Below, one piece after another: positions 22,042-32,951 of a stretch of 64,000 nucleotides of DNA (positions within the stretch are counted from its first letter, which is position 1; each line of letters opens with the position of its first letter). The stretch is from Echinometra lucunter (taxonomy: Eukaryota > Echinodermata > Echinoidea > Camarodonta > Echinometridae), in contig CM057169.1 in the NCBI GenBank assembly GCA_029962745.1, positions 19,100,210 through 19,164,209 of the forward strand, in the 5' to 3' direction. The notes under the pieces were generated by a model. It did no database searches. It worked only from the letters and a program-made list of their open reading frames with translations, and was not told the DNA's origin. The position numbers were made by a program, and so were the translations under genes.

Positions 22042-22194
22042 CTGAAACGGGTTAGAGTTACATGAACTGGCAAGAAAGATTTCTTTTAACAAAAAGATAC
22101 ATGAAAGAGAAAAAGAGGATGAAGGGAATAGACGAAGATGAAGAAATGAAGGAAAATAGAGGAAGATGAGGCAATGATAGAAAATAATAAAAGA

Positions 22195-22330
22195 ATGGTT
22201 TTCACAGAGAGAAAGAGAAAAAGAGAGAAAGAGAGAGAGTAAGAGAAGCAGAGGGAGAGAAGGAGAGGAAGAGAGAGAAGGAGAGGAAGAGAGAGAGGGG
22301 GAGAGTGACATAGAGAGAAAGAAAAAGAAC
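22195..22330. repeat. (GA)n microsatellite (copy B 40,508-40,615)
   Basis: GAGA/GGAGA-rich tract. Its length differs between copies A and B. Confidence 0.85.
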
Positions 22331-22799
22331 GTAATAAAAAGGAAACTCTTCACTACATTTATCATCCGGTACATCTTGTCTTGTTCATTTCTGGAAATCT
22401 AAAAGAGAAATCTAAACAGAGACGGGTGATGACATAACAAATAATGTGTCTTTACATAATTTGCTGCGAGCTTCCCCTTTTGAATTGTGTAAATTAAGGT
22501 GAAATAATACACAAACCACTGAGGGGATTTTCATTGTAGATGTAGTTGCACAGAAACCCATCTTTTAAATACAATGTTGTGCAAAACTCCCCTGTAACTC
22601 AATTGAACACCATTCTATTGCACGATATCTCAACCTAGTGTGAAAGGACTCACTGTGCCTGTAGATGAAATCTACATCAGATGGTAAACAACTGCTGTCT
22701 GCTGTCTGTACTCTTTTTCTTCCCCTTGTCTCTCCCCCTACCTCTCTCTCAAGAAAACACACTTAACCTCTCTCAATAATATCTTCCTTTCTTTTACCC

Positions 22800-23260
22800 C
22801 TCCCATACTTGCTCTCTCTCTCTCTCTCTCTCTCTCCCCTGTCTGGCACTCTCTCTCTCTCTCTCTCTCTCCCCTGTCTGGCACTCTCTCTCTCTCTCTT
22901 GCTCCCTCACTCACTCCCTATTTGTAAGAGGTACAAGCATCTTACCTCTGTTCCTCTATATACCTCTTTTTTCTCTTTCTTTCTTTCTTTGACTTCCTCT
23001 TTCTTCTCTTCAATCCCATATGTATCTTCTTCACAATGTCTTCCTCCCTTCCTTCCTACAATGTTGCCTTTCTTTTCTTTTCTCTCTTTTTTTCACTACA
23101 CTTTCCTTTTTTCACTTTTCCTTTCATGTTCTTCCTCTAGGTTTTATTCCTGTTACTACATTTCTTCTCCTTTATCCATCTATTGCTGCTACTCCCTGTA
23201 TAACTCATATCTTTTCTTTTATCTATCAGTCTTTCCGACATTCATTCCTACTTTTCACCT
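22800..23260. repeat. CT-rich tract with internal repeated CCCCTGTCTGGCACT unit
   Basis: (CT)n runs at 22,812-22,845 and onwards include CCCCTGTCTGGCACT twice. The equivalent tract in copy B (41,098-41,500) is shorter. Frames of 100-208 codons over it are low-complexity artefacts. Confidence 0.8.
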
Positions 23261-23730
23261 CCCCTCTCGGGGCAATCAATAACACTTTGCTTTACCTCCT
23301 CACCCCTCACTATAAAAAAAGGCAAAAATACCGACCTAGCTCTTAGGTTTGTCCATGCCAGCTGGGAACCTGAGAAAGACAAACCACTGGGAAAAGAAGT
23401 CACATGATAAACTACATGTATCAGGTGATCAAAGGCGCTCTTATCACATTGATCTCATCTTACCCTGACGTGGAAGGCAAGCTCTCACAGTCGACCAAGT
23501 TTCAACACTTTTGAGTGAAGACATGAAGAGTAAAATGAAAGGACATGCTCATCATGGGTGGTACTATTGAAATCAAATGCAAGAATAATTTCATGGACTG
23601 ACATTCTTGATAGAGTGGGTATATCTATTCCAAATTCAAATGAAATAAATGACAACTAGATCTAGAAACATACTACATTTACTTCACAAGGTAAATTTCT
23701 ATTCTGAATTCACATCAAACAAAAGACAAC

Positions 23731-24132
23731 ACGTACACGTGGATCCGCTCCTCTCTATAACATCTCCTTGATACACCAATATGCCCCTTCTAGATCTCTT
23801 CGTTCTCAAGACTCTGGTTTGATGGTTATCCCTAAAATCAAAACAAAGTGGGGGGAACGTACATTTGCCCATGCTGGGCCATCCGCATGGAATTCTCTTC
23901 CTCGAACCATAAAAGATAGTAGCTCTGTTGAAATGTTTAAATCTAATCTTAAAACCTATATGTTTAATTTGGCCTACAATTGATATTTATCCCTTCTATT
24001 TGTCTTCAGCACTTTTAATCTAAATACTTTTCCTTCTTTTTCACCTCTACTTTGCACTAGTGCGCCTAGAGCATTTGATATTCTTATGGATTTGGCGCCA
24101 TACAAATCATATATATTATTATTATTATTATT
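23731..24132 (+). mobile_element. 5'-truncated CR1-like LINE insertion, 402 bp (copy A only)
   Basis: Copy B reads AGACAACAACTAAATTGC without interruption at 41,981-41,998. Copy A carries 402 bp at this point, ending in (ATT)n and flanked by an AAC-rich junction whose short duplication is ambiguous. The insert begins inside ORF2 and ends with GCGCC..ATACAAATCATAT plus ATT repeats, as expected for target-primed reverse transcription with 5' truncation. Its presence in only one copy marks a recent insertion. Confidence 0.88.
23732..23983 (+). pseudogene. LINE ORF2 C-terminal fragment
   Basis: An uninterrupted 83-codon frame ends at TAA 23,981-23,983. It shows, in order, YAPSRSLRSQDSG, VIPKIKTKWGERTF, AGPSAWNSLPRTI and FKSNLKTYMFNL. 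This order (YxPSRxLRS, then VPRxxxxxxGxRxF, then APxxWNSLPxxIR, then FKxxLKTxLF) is the C-terminal signature of CR1/Rex-Babar-like ORF2 proteins. RT and endonuclease domains are absent through 5' truncation. The clean frame agrees with a young insertion. Confidence 0.85.
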
Positions 24133-24138
24133 AACAAC

Positions 24139-25458
24139 TAAATTGCTGTATCTATTATATGAGATAAATTTCTGTCTTGTAATATGCCTTGTAAAATGCA
24201 TTTAAAACACAATAAAGGTTTACAAGTACAGTGCAAGACATAAATTATCACTCTTGATATCTACTTATATTGCCCCTGCACTGAAACCTTTCCTTCTAGT
24301 TGTCTTCAACAGCAAAGGTCAAGTACATTTAATCCTATTCCACAGATATTTCTTCTTTTTTTCCTTATGCCTTATATTCTTGTAACAAATTCTACAAAAT
24401 GTGTGAATCAAGCTATAAATTCAATGCAATATTAAAATTCCCAGGAGGGTTAGGGAAATAAAGCCACTAGAATTGCCACGATGGCCTTGAGAACTCCAAA
24501 TACCTCTTAAATTTGTTTCTTTTCATGAGACAAGTTATCTAGTATCAAGAAATACATGTAACGCCCTCAGAAATACTAAGAGCATCAGTACTGCATATGG
24601 CATGATGAAACCTAACCCATATTCCCTGGATGCCACCAGGGACAAATGCTCTGCAGACGCTACTGCTCTAACCGTCCAGCAAAAACAGTCTGGACATCTG
24701 ACCAGGTCAAGAAAACCAAATCATCATCTCACATGTCCGGCTATTGAATATCAACCCTCCAGAGGGTGAAAGATAAGGACATCTTAATGCATCATATGAT
24801 ATCAGAATATGACAGCAAATGGTTTATAGTTTCAAAACTGCATTAAATTGTCATATTTGTCCCCATTTCGAGGCCATGCCAGACGCGAAGATGATATGGG
24901 TAGGATGCATGTTGCTAAAAGGGAAAATGGAACATGCAATACAACCAGATCTTTACAATTCGATGTTACTTAAAACCTTAAGCCTACCTTTCAATATCCT
25001 TAGACTGATTAAAATGTCCCTGTGATCTCCATAAAAAAGGTAGATATCATAGAAATCAAAGATTTACAAGAAGGTGCAGGAAAGAACAGGTGATTCCTTG
25101 TAAACTGAGTGAAATTACTTAAGTATTTTAACGTTGTAGATGATACATAAACTACTGGAAAGTGCATTTAACTCCAAGATCTATTTGAACATGTGTATAT
25201 GTGGTTCAAGGTGCATAGTCACTTTGTTTCATTTCTTCCTACCTTTTTTTATTATCACTCTACAGCAACTAATGAAATATCCCTCGTAAACTTCTTTCCA
25301 GTATTGAAAAAAGAAGGACAGATGTGTGGAATTTGTTGGAGAGTGTGAGCTCATTGCTCCTAGGCAATGGGTGATTGTTCAGTGCATCCAAAACATGCAC
25401 CCAGTCAAACATCTGACAATCTACTGGAATTAAACCATAGCAGGACAGTGTATCCTTT
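24139..25458. other. Sequence without a recognisable gene (copy A)
   Basis: Colinear with 41,988-43,252 in copy B, apart from a ~50-bp segment at about 25,160-25,210 that is missing from B. The frame at 24,819-25,025 is shared by both copies but has no recognisable domain. Confidence 0.5.
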
Positions 25459-25461
25459 AAG

Positions 25462-26078
25462 TCGTTGGCTTCCCGGAAAAAGGCCGTTATTGACCTTTTC
25501 TCAATTTTCCCGGCATTTTTTTTCATTGCAGAAATGGAAAAAGCATGTCATAAGCTTTCTTCTCGTACCATTCTCGAACCTCAATTTGACGTCATGATGA
25601 CGTAGTAAGCCAAAAAAGCAAAATTACGCGAGCATGTGAATTCCTCCTCACTCAATGTGCTTACGCGCATAGACCGATTCACAATAGCATCCTTTTTCTG
25701 GGAACTATTGCGCATTTTTTATTCCCGGAAGAAAGACACGATTCTTCGCTCAACGTGCTTACGCGCATAGACCGATGCGTATTAGCGGCCTTTTTCCGGG
25801 AACTGGATTTACGTACTCGCGCATTTTTGGTCTGGGAAGAAAGCCGTTAAGGATAAAATGCTAATGATTAGAAAACCTTTAGAGTGTTTTAAATAAAAGC
25901 ACAAAATATCACTGAAGAAAAAATCTTGCTCTGTCAGAAAGTTTGAGAGTTAAGACGGAAAAATAATACACTAGCTGCTAAAAGCTCAAAATAAGGTCAA
26001 AACTTCATTCGCGTTTTTCTCGAAAACATACATTTCGCGCACGTGCGCGTTAGTGGCCTTTTTCTGGGAAGGCGACGA
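25462..26078. mobile_element. TIR DNA element, 617 bp, 2-3-bp target duplication (copy A only)
   Basis: The ends are TCGTTGGCTTCCCGGAAAAA on the left and, reverse-complemented, TCGTCGCCTTCCCAGAAAAA on the right (3 mismatches in 20). Copy B has CCTTTAAGTGACAC at 43,249-43,262 with no insert. The duplicated bases are AG, or AAG if the terminal A is excluded. Inside, a ~120-bp segment around CTTACGCGCATAGACCGAT is duplicated in tandem. No transposase is present and the superfamily is unassigned. Confidence 0.82.
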
Positions 26079-26111
26079 AGTGACACTTTTGAATTACATA
26101 ATGTTGATTAT

Positions 26112-26259
26112 GGGCCCTGTTTCGTAAAAACTTGTTATCAGTAACAACTGCCACATTTCTATGACAAATTAGCTCTCAGCCAATCAGATGCAAGGATTTC
26201 AATAGCTTATAACAGTTGTTGCAACTTTTTATCAATAACAAGCTTTATGAAGCGGGGCC
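26112..26259. mobile_element. MITE of the GGGCCCCGTTTCATAAAAC family (copy A)
   Basis: The ends GGGCCCTGTTTCGTAAAA and, from the right, GGCCCCGCTTCATAAAGC match the element at 8,178-8,325. The core carries TCTCAGCCAATCAGATGCAAGG. The allele in copy B (44,964-45,084) has lost about 26 bp of this core. Confidence 0.75.
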
Positions 26260-26369
26260 AAGAATACTAGAAATAACTTATTTTACATGAGAGAGAGAGG
26301 GGGGGGGGGGGGAGAGCTAACATGACAGACAAATTTCAGTCTATCTCTTCTGCAGTATACTGTACCGTT

Positions 26370-26640
26370 TACAAATAAGAGCAATTTGATTGTAGCAAAT
26401 CAATAAACTCTCTGAATTGGTAATGCTATGTGAAGTATATAATGACTATTTTCATTCACATATCAGCAATTTTTCTGTTAAATAATGTAATTTTTATATA
26501 AACTGATTCATGTTATACACATTTTCTAATTCAAATTATGTAGGAGTAGAAAATGCAAATAATTGTTGCCAATTTGAGTAGGAAAAGCTGATTAACTTCG
26601 AACTTTAAAAGACTTTTTAATACTACATGTGTGGATTAAA
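26370..26640. mobile_element. Eroded TTAA-A family MITE (copy B about 45,208-45,478)
   Basis: The interior matches family A in order: GAGCAATTTGATTGTAGC, TCTGAATTGGTAATGC, TATAATGACTATTTTC, TTGTTGCCAATTTGAG, GCTGATTAACTTCG. Intact CCCATT ends and TTAA flanks are not recognisable. It is present in both copies, so it predates the split. Confidence 0.55.
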
Positions 26641-27065
26641 GCACAGCCCAGACTTCTTCCCAGGCAAATATTCAAAGGAATTTTAAGTTACATACATGTA
26701 ACACAATCCAGTATCCCATGACTTGTGTACTAATGGCAAGGAACATTGCTGGTTCAAGATTTAACAGCTTAGTATAGCTGAAACCCTTTCCGCCAGCGGC
26801 AAGGATGGTATGGCGCATTACCTGGTGTTGATGTGCAATACCACACTCAAACATAAATATCTTGCTTTCGTCATGAGGGAAAACTTCAGGGTTGATGACC
26901 AAACTAGTGCAATTTCCAGACGACACGTTCTTTAAAAATCATTTTGGAGTGTTTTGTTGCTTTCGAATGAGCTGATGGAGACAGCCAAGAAGGAAATATT
27001 AAGCAGAAGTTAACAGATATCTGTAAAAAATTGTGATGCCTATCACCTACATTTCACATCTCCAT

Positions 27066-27150
27066 GGGAATCAATCGGGGGGAAGACAAGGGACATATCC
27101 CCCTGCCCCCCCAACCAAAAAAAAACAAACAACAACTAAGGGTGGGGACA
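27066..27150. repeat. G-rich/C-rich/A-rich low-complexity patch (copy B 45,910-46,000)
   Basis: A GGGGGG run, CCCCCTGCCCCCCC and an A run occur in quick succession, with length changes between copies. This may be the remnant of a hAT-like end. Confidence 0.5.
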
Positions 27151-27472
27151 CAATTGGGTATACTCCCCTATGATTTTCCTCTCCATCAAACATACCAATT
27201 TTATCATTTATGTTAGTAAAACAATTGTCATAAACTAAAATTAGGGTAAGCCATTGGTTAATGTTGTAGTAAAACTGGCATCATTTCCTTAAAGTTAAGA
27301 AACATCTGCGCAAGCACTGAGGATAAGTGTTTATTCTAAACACTCTTAGTTTGTTATGACAATTAACATCCCTTGCTGTAACATGAAAGATATCACTGCC
27401 TTCAAAGTACCATCGAAAAATTCTTGATTACCTTTAAAAGGTTCTACTCTTACTTCAAAAAGTCTAACTCAC

Positions 27473-27511
27473 CTCTGGTAGCACTGCCCTGGTAAGAGCC
27501 GGATCCAAGGC
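27473..27511 (-). other. Candidate 39-nt microexon, minus strand; copy B 46,499-46,537
   Basis: Minus-strand borders fit splice consensus well: an acceptor TTTCTTTTTTCTGGACAG just above 27,511 and a donor GTGAGTTAG just below 27,473. The length is a multiple of three. Read in phase 1 it gives LGSGSYQGSATR. Copy B is identical across the segment. The entry phase matches the exit phase of the next candidate upstream (27,628-27,691), which would create a Ser codon across the junction. The gene is unidentified. The borders are the main evidence. Confidence 0.35.
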
Positions 27512-27627
27512 CTGTCCAGAAAAAAGAAATATGAGAGAAAGGAGAGAAATCATGATTATTCTATGGCAACGGACCAAAACATAAAGTGGGAAATTCAGTC
27601 AACATGACGGTAATTAGCAGCACTCAC

Positions 27628-27691
27628 TCCACGCTGGCGCCACCGCGTCTGCAAGCATCCACGGCGTGGCATCTTCAGTGTCACGCCTAGT
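27628..27691 (-). other. Candidate 64-nt exon, minus strand; copy B 46,654-46,717
   Basis: An acceptor CCTTTTCCTTCTAG lies above 27,691 and a donor GTGAGTGCT below 27,628. The phase-0 frame reads TRRDTEDATPWMLADAVAP and continues to the donor, leaving one base to pair with the next candidate exon after a 116-bp intron. It is GC-richer than its surroundings and identical in copy B. No family is recognised. The short length means chance remains possible. Confidence 0.35.
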
Positions 27692-28197
27692 CTAGAAGGA
27701 AAAGGTCTTTAGACAACTTCTGTCTTATGCTATGGCCATACTTTATCGGGAATGAATGATTTATGGCAGAGACAGAAATGTAAGGCACTTGATATCCACT
27801 GCTAGAGATCAAGCCAGCTTCTCGCAGAATTTATATCCAGAGCATTGCGGTTCAAAGCATCGTCAACTGCGAACAGTAAACAGAAATGGAGAAGGCTTGA
27901 TAGCGTGGTCATTACTTCAGTTGTGAAATGGCTTAAAGATCTTTTAAAAGAGGTTATAACCTAATTTGAATGAGTGAATGACACGACCTGATCATGTTTC
28001 AGAAAACTTGGAGTAAGTCTGTATTGCAAAGAAACTCAATCTACATGAGCAGTAGTTCAACAGAAAGCTTGACAGATTGGTGATCAGTGGTGTAAAAAGC
28101 ACTGAATCAATGTACAACATGGCCTGGTCATGTTTCACGAAACTTTAGATAGAGTAAAAGGGATACTGTGAAATGCATATGAAGCTTCAACTATTAA

Positions 28198-28685
28198 AGG
28201 CATTGGCTAACATTGTTATGATTTCAAAAAAATCTCATTTTGTTACTTAAAAATGGGATAAACATTAGGGTTATAGTGTAAAAATACCAGTGTGAAAGTT
28301 TCAGAGCATAATATCCACGGGAAGTATTTTTAAATATTAGAAATGTGAACCAATGTTTGAAAAATATACGAGGGTCGGTTGCATAGACCCAACGTAAGGA
28401 GTGCGCATGCGCACATGACTCAACGGACCGCACTGTGTGTATTGACGTATCACGCGGCGGAAGGCAAGTAACGGTATTTTTTAATTCGCGCAAACGGTCC
28501 TCTTAGTTCAGTGTCTCTCGAGACGAAAGCTAATAAAATCGCGGTTTGCGTCTAACTTACAGCTTTTCCTTCCAAATTATTGTTGGTTTCAGGGTTTTTG
28601 AGTATAAATACAAGTACTCATACACATGTTTCATCTTAGTTTGAGAATTTTTTAAATCAGCTGCTCACAAAGTTAGCCAATGCCT
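28198..28685 (+). mobile_element. TTAA-flanked MITE, family B, 488 bp (copy A only)
   Basis: Flanked by TTAA at 28,194-28,197 and 28,686-28,689, with ends AGGCATTGGCTAACATTG and, from the right, AGGCATTGGCTAACTTTG. Copy B has a single TTAA at 47,220-47,223 (TTCAACTA|TTAA|GAGTTCTG), an exact empty site. The same family sits at 6,731-7,216. The centre is CpG-rich (GCGCATGCGC, ATCGCGGTTTGCG). It is non-coding. The TTAA duplication suggests piggyBac-type mobilisation, although the ends do not start with CCC. Confidence 0.9.
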
Positions 28686-28689
28686 TTAA

Positions 28690-29602
28690 GAGTTCTGTTC
28701 TCACAGCTGCTTTTCTGGAAACAGAGTTTAAAATGATAACCTGATTTGAGTCAGATCACAATTTGATTTGATAAGGTGTCACATAATGATCAGCAATATG
28801 TCTGAAAATAGATTTTTTTAAAAAAAGAACTGAACTACAAAATAGGAGGCTTGATAACTCAGTGGGTTGAAACAATAGCATTACAGCTTCAGACGTTACT
28901 TAAGGTTATCCAAAATTAGATTGAGAAATTATAACCAAAATTGATTTCTAAATCTATAGGATAAAGATTTACAAACAAATTTTGAAGTTGTCCCTGATTT
29001 AAGTCTAAGAATTTTAGAGTATGTACCATATTATGATTTCAATTACATTAAATTCTGACACCAACAACTTTACAAACTTTACTTTCACTCTTACATGTAC
29101 CATTTTAAAATTAATTTCCCATATATTACATACATTTCATAAACCACATGAAGAAATATTGCTATCTACACAAACAACTATTTATACAAACAAAGAGAGA
29201 AATAATTCCAAAAACAAGTAGTTCATGAAGGCCTGTAAAAGTGTTGTGTGTAATCATCCCATTTCCGCATTAGAAAGTGTCTCCTTCCTCCTTCCAAATT
29301 TCTGTAGCACTCTAATGTGAAGTTTTTATACTGTATTGTAAAACGCAATTTATTTAAAATGCACAGGGAAAGGGGCTAATAACACTAAATTTTGTTTCCC
29401 CTCAAATATTACCTGGTTTGTTTTTTTACTCAATCCCACGTCATAACTTCCTCTCTCCGTTCAACTCTCACCATCTCTTCCTCTCTTCCACCATCTTTCC
29501 CTCGCTCTCGGCTCAACTCTCAATCTTTAACTAAATCCTGTCCAAATTTGTTTAGTCTGCCGTTTATATGCACCATTCCATCAGCCAAACATTATAAATT
29601 AC
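28690..29602. other. Sequence without a recognisable gene
   Basis: Colinear with copy B. Copy B has an extra ~46-bp partial duplication around 47,290-47,335 (repeated TGATTTGA.TCAGAT words). Confidence 0.5.
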
Positions 29603-29745
29603 CCTCTCCCATACTCTTAGTGCATCCCCCTTCCCGCGCTGCCTGCCGCGGCTGCATGAATGAGTGCGCTCGGCCGGAGCCGACATCGACTGTCTCGCGT
29701 CATACGTGTTCTTCCGCAGCAGGATACTTTTTCCGCCGTGTTCCT
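29603..29745 (-). other. Candidate 143-nt exon, minus strand; copy B 48,176-48,318
   Basis: Read on the minus strand, GGTCAG above 29,745 could be an acceptor (weak pyrimidine tract) and GTAATT below 29,603 a donor. The frame is open for 47 codons and contains EEHGGKSILLRKNTYDARQ and a Ser/Arg-rich end. It leaves in phase 0, matching the entry phase of the 27,628-27,691 candidate. Of the four A/B substitutions seen, three fall at third positions and are silent (Asp, Thr, Arg) and one changes Arg to Leu. A plus-strand frame of 123 codons also covers this GC-rich patch, so the strand is uncertain. Confidence 0.28.
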
Positions 29746-31429
29746 CTGACCTTTACCGTGTAGGAAACACATGAGTGATTAGCTGTCTGGGGCGGCTTTC
29801 ATGCAGGCCCAATGTAAACGGCACTTGAATCTACCCCAAGCCAGGAATAATAACTCTGAGCAGTCATAAGCACTTGCTTCAACGAAAATTAGAAGGCCAC
29901 CTACTTAGAGGGAAAGAGGAACATGAAACGTGAGATATCCAAAAGATCAGCACTAAAAGTGTGACAGATTTCAAGGTATCCTAAATCACATGCCTTTACT
30001 GAGTGATCAATGTTTAGATTACATGAGGTGTAAAAGGAGCAGGTACATGTCAATTAGCTATTTTACGGCCAGAAGGACTTTTATTCACAGCATTTAACAG
30101 AGTTAATGCCCTTCCAGCTCTTAACAGGCAACAACAACAAAAAGGAAACCTGTGACCTATATGATATCACAGGGAGTAAGCAATACAGGATTCGGATTAG
30201 CTTTTAATCCTTCTGCTCTTGCTAAATATGCCTTATGGTATGAAAATATTTCACAGTATTGTCACATTTCTTCAAGATATAAATCTAATGCTATGTTCAT
30301 ATCTAAAGAAGATTAGTGCCCATAAAAGTTATCCATTTTTTACTACAGAAAATTCTATACATCAAAATAAAATTGCAATTACATTTATGTCCCATTAGGA
30401 AAGGCTACAATAACAACAACAACAACAGTGATCCCCTGGAATCTAAAATTGATATTCAGAGTATATTCTTTATTCTGTACAAGTAAACATACAAGTACAT
30501 GAATTGTTTTCTTACCCTATTAAAAGTCATTCCTAATATGAATACTAATGTAATATGATCTAGAGTTAATGACTGTTCAGCAGTATACAAATGGTAAATA
30601 GTTCTTCTGAAATGAAATAAGATTGATCACTGAAAATAAACATACCAATGGCATTACAAAAAAAAAAATAAAGTTCTTACTGAAAACAACTGATATTTGA
30701 GATACATTAGCTCTGACATATCATTTGTTTTCATTAAGGCAGAGAACCTTTATTGCTACCATCTATGTTTATGAGACAGAGAAACTAATAATGAACTCCA
30801 AATGTCAATGATTTATGCTGGACTGTGATAATGACGCTACTCAAAAATGTATATATCCCACGCAGCGTGGTTTAATGACGCAGGTGGGTATGGTTTCGAG
30901 AGGTTCGGAGAATACAACAAATTTAATGGATTTTGTTTGCCATTTTCTAAATTGATGTAAAACAATATGATAATGTGAGCATGTTTTAATGAGCTCAAGG
31001 AAGAATGAAAGTACATTTCATTGTGGCAGGACTGGTGTTATCATGTGCACTGATAGTTATAATAGCAGTAGTACTGCAGTTATATGTGGTAGCAGAACAT
31101 AAAACTATACAATAAACTTGAAGTAATACTTGAATGATTAAATAGACATCTTATCTTCATATTTATACATTTTCTATACTTTGTAATGGGTTTCAGGTTT
31201 TGAAAGTGTAAAATGATGTATTTTGGTGCAGTTTTTTTCAATCAGTATAATAAAACAAATATTTTATATTCAGCAATTGAGTCCCTGGGTGGCAAAGTGA
31301 ATGGAATTTAATGTCATGTAGTCTTTTATACAAATACATGTAAGGAATGCTTTGACATTTTATCAAAATTCCCCATTTGTAGAATTGACACAGAAACTTA
31401 CTAGCAAGTAGGTCAAATATCTTCCTTAG
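29746..31429. other. Sequence without a recognisable gene
   Basis: AT-rich and colinear with 48,319-50,000. Nothing recognised on either strand. Confidence 0.5.
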
Positions 31430-31760
31430 ATATGAACATATTCTAGTTAAAATTGATACAATTCTAATAAAACTAACCACATTCTAGTAAAATGATTTGA
31501 CTATAAATCACCAGATCCCATTTATTCTATTCAAATTTGACTAGATTCTCGTGAATATGACCAGTATTCTAATGAAAATGAACAAGACTTTTACTAGAAT
31601 TCTAGTAAATTTCACTACAATCAAGTCAAGGTAAGGTTGGTGCCTGTATTATCCAGTGATGTAGTCAAATTATTTTACTACAATCTAGTCATTTTTACTA
31701 GCATTGTGTCAAATTTGACTAGAACAATATTGTAGTCAGTCAAATTTAACCAGAGTCATT
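31430..31760. repeat. Cluster of CTAGT/ACTAG words in both orientations, with a 20-bp palindrome
   Basis: Short words such as TTTGACTAGA, ATTCTAGTAAA, TAGTCAAATT and TTTACTAG occur about a dozen times in 330 bp, on both strands. One pair forms a perfect 20-bp palindrome at 31,590-31,609 centred on GAATTC. Copy B (about 50,010-50,330) keeps the cluster but breaks the palindrome with one substitution. Confidence 0.55.
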
Positions 31761-32221
31761 TTAAGATTGTACATTCTTAAACGCTGACAAATAGAAAACT
31801 TTATAGTTTTATAGAAAATTTCATTATTATTTTACAGAAAATATCTTAGTATTATTTTACAGGAAATTTTACAGAATGTTGTTTTTTCAGTTCTATCCAC
31901 ATTCAAGAAGCCAAAAAGGAAGTTTCCATACACCTGATGCCAACATGATAAACATCGTCCATAACACCTGTGTTAGTTTCACATTCCATTTTTTCCAATA
32001 ACAAAATCAAATGAATAAACTATAACACTTACACAAGAAAGAATACTGCCAAGCCCCAGCTGCAAATATGATTATCATACATGTGAAGCTCTTCACTGAG
32101 GTCCACAAACATCATATGCACTTAAGAGGTATTCCTCACAACAGAGTTTGATGAATACTTGCGTGTGTACTGTGTTATGTGAATACACCATGTAATGTGT
32201 TATATGTGGTTTACAAAAACT

Positions 32222-32310
32222 GCTCATCATTATCATTATCATAATTATTATCATTATCAACATCATTATTATCATTATTATTATTATTATTATCATTATT
32301 ATTATTATTA

Positions 32311-32396
<86 letters not shown>

Positions 32397-32399
32397 TTT
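32222..32399. repeat. (TTA)n microsatellite, long allele (copy A)
   Basis: An ATT/ATC tract of about 180 bp, near-perfect at its 3' half. The corresponding tract in copy B (51,178-51,261) is about half as long. The poly-Tyr/poly-Ile frames across it are artefacts. Confidence 0.95.
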
Positions 32400-32519
32400 A
32401 TGATTGTCAGGGGCAGAGCATAAGACGTAAGTCCAACCAATGAAGGGGCACTAGAATCAATGGGGGTGGGGAATTTGCCTTACTTTGTGAATGACATGTG
32501 CATTAAAGCAATCAAAAGG

Positions 32520-32951
32520 AAAAGCAACAGATAAAGAGAGAAAGAAAGAGAGAGAGGGGAGAGAGAAAGAAGTGCTATTAGAACCTTTCGTCGATTTATC
32601 CTTCCCCCCCCCCACCATTCATAGACAGGGCACATGCTCCTAACGCCAATTATTACGCCATACATGATAGTATACTGTACACACTCAGATTAAGTTTCTA
32701 TGGACTGCTAGAGCAGAGCCTTCCACGATGTCTTTATTCTCGTTCATTCAATATTCAGGTTATCTTCGCCTCTAGTACAGCATCAAGGGAGGACCAGAAT
32801 ACAAACTGGTGGTCGAAGATGAGTAAAAATTGACCTTTAAACTATCCCAAGAGGAATTGAGGTGGCCTTCTCATCGACACAGGGTAATCAGGCGTGGAGA
32901 GAAAGAGGGGGAGAGATAGAGAGAAGAGGGGACGAGAAGGGAGGGGAAGAG
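32520..32951. repeat. GA-rich tracts near the end of contig A
   Basis: GAGA runs at about 32,535-32,570 and from 32,897 to the gap. Assembly probably broke in this purine-rich repeat. Copy B continues through it to about 52,120. Confidence 0.8.

Larger units (their letters stand above)
15271..32951 (+). repeat. Copy A of a ~17.7-kb direct repeat (probable allelic duplicate)
   Basis: Base 15,271 (TTTCTACCATTCC) aligns with 33,452 at the start of copy B, and colinear similarity continues to 32,951, the last base before the 500-N gap, which aligns with 51,840. Divergence is a few percent by eye, plus discrete indels. Copy A alone carries the LINE at 23,731, the TIR element at 25,462, the TTAA-A at 19,527 and the TTAA-B at 28,198. 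The homology limit coincides with the contig end rather than a sequence breakpoint, so an unmerged haplotype is favoured over real tandem duplication. Confidence 0.9.

Noticed and set aside
26672..26929. Minus-strand frame with NVSSGNCTSLVINPEVFPHD as a possible exon, with CAG|GTAATG as donor at 26,822
   Set aside because: The acceptor side (TTTTTAAAG) is poor. The phase does not fit the neighbouring candidate exons and a stop lies directly upstream in frame. One A/B difference is silent, which is not enough.
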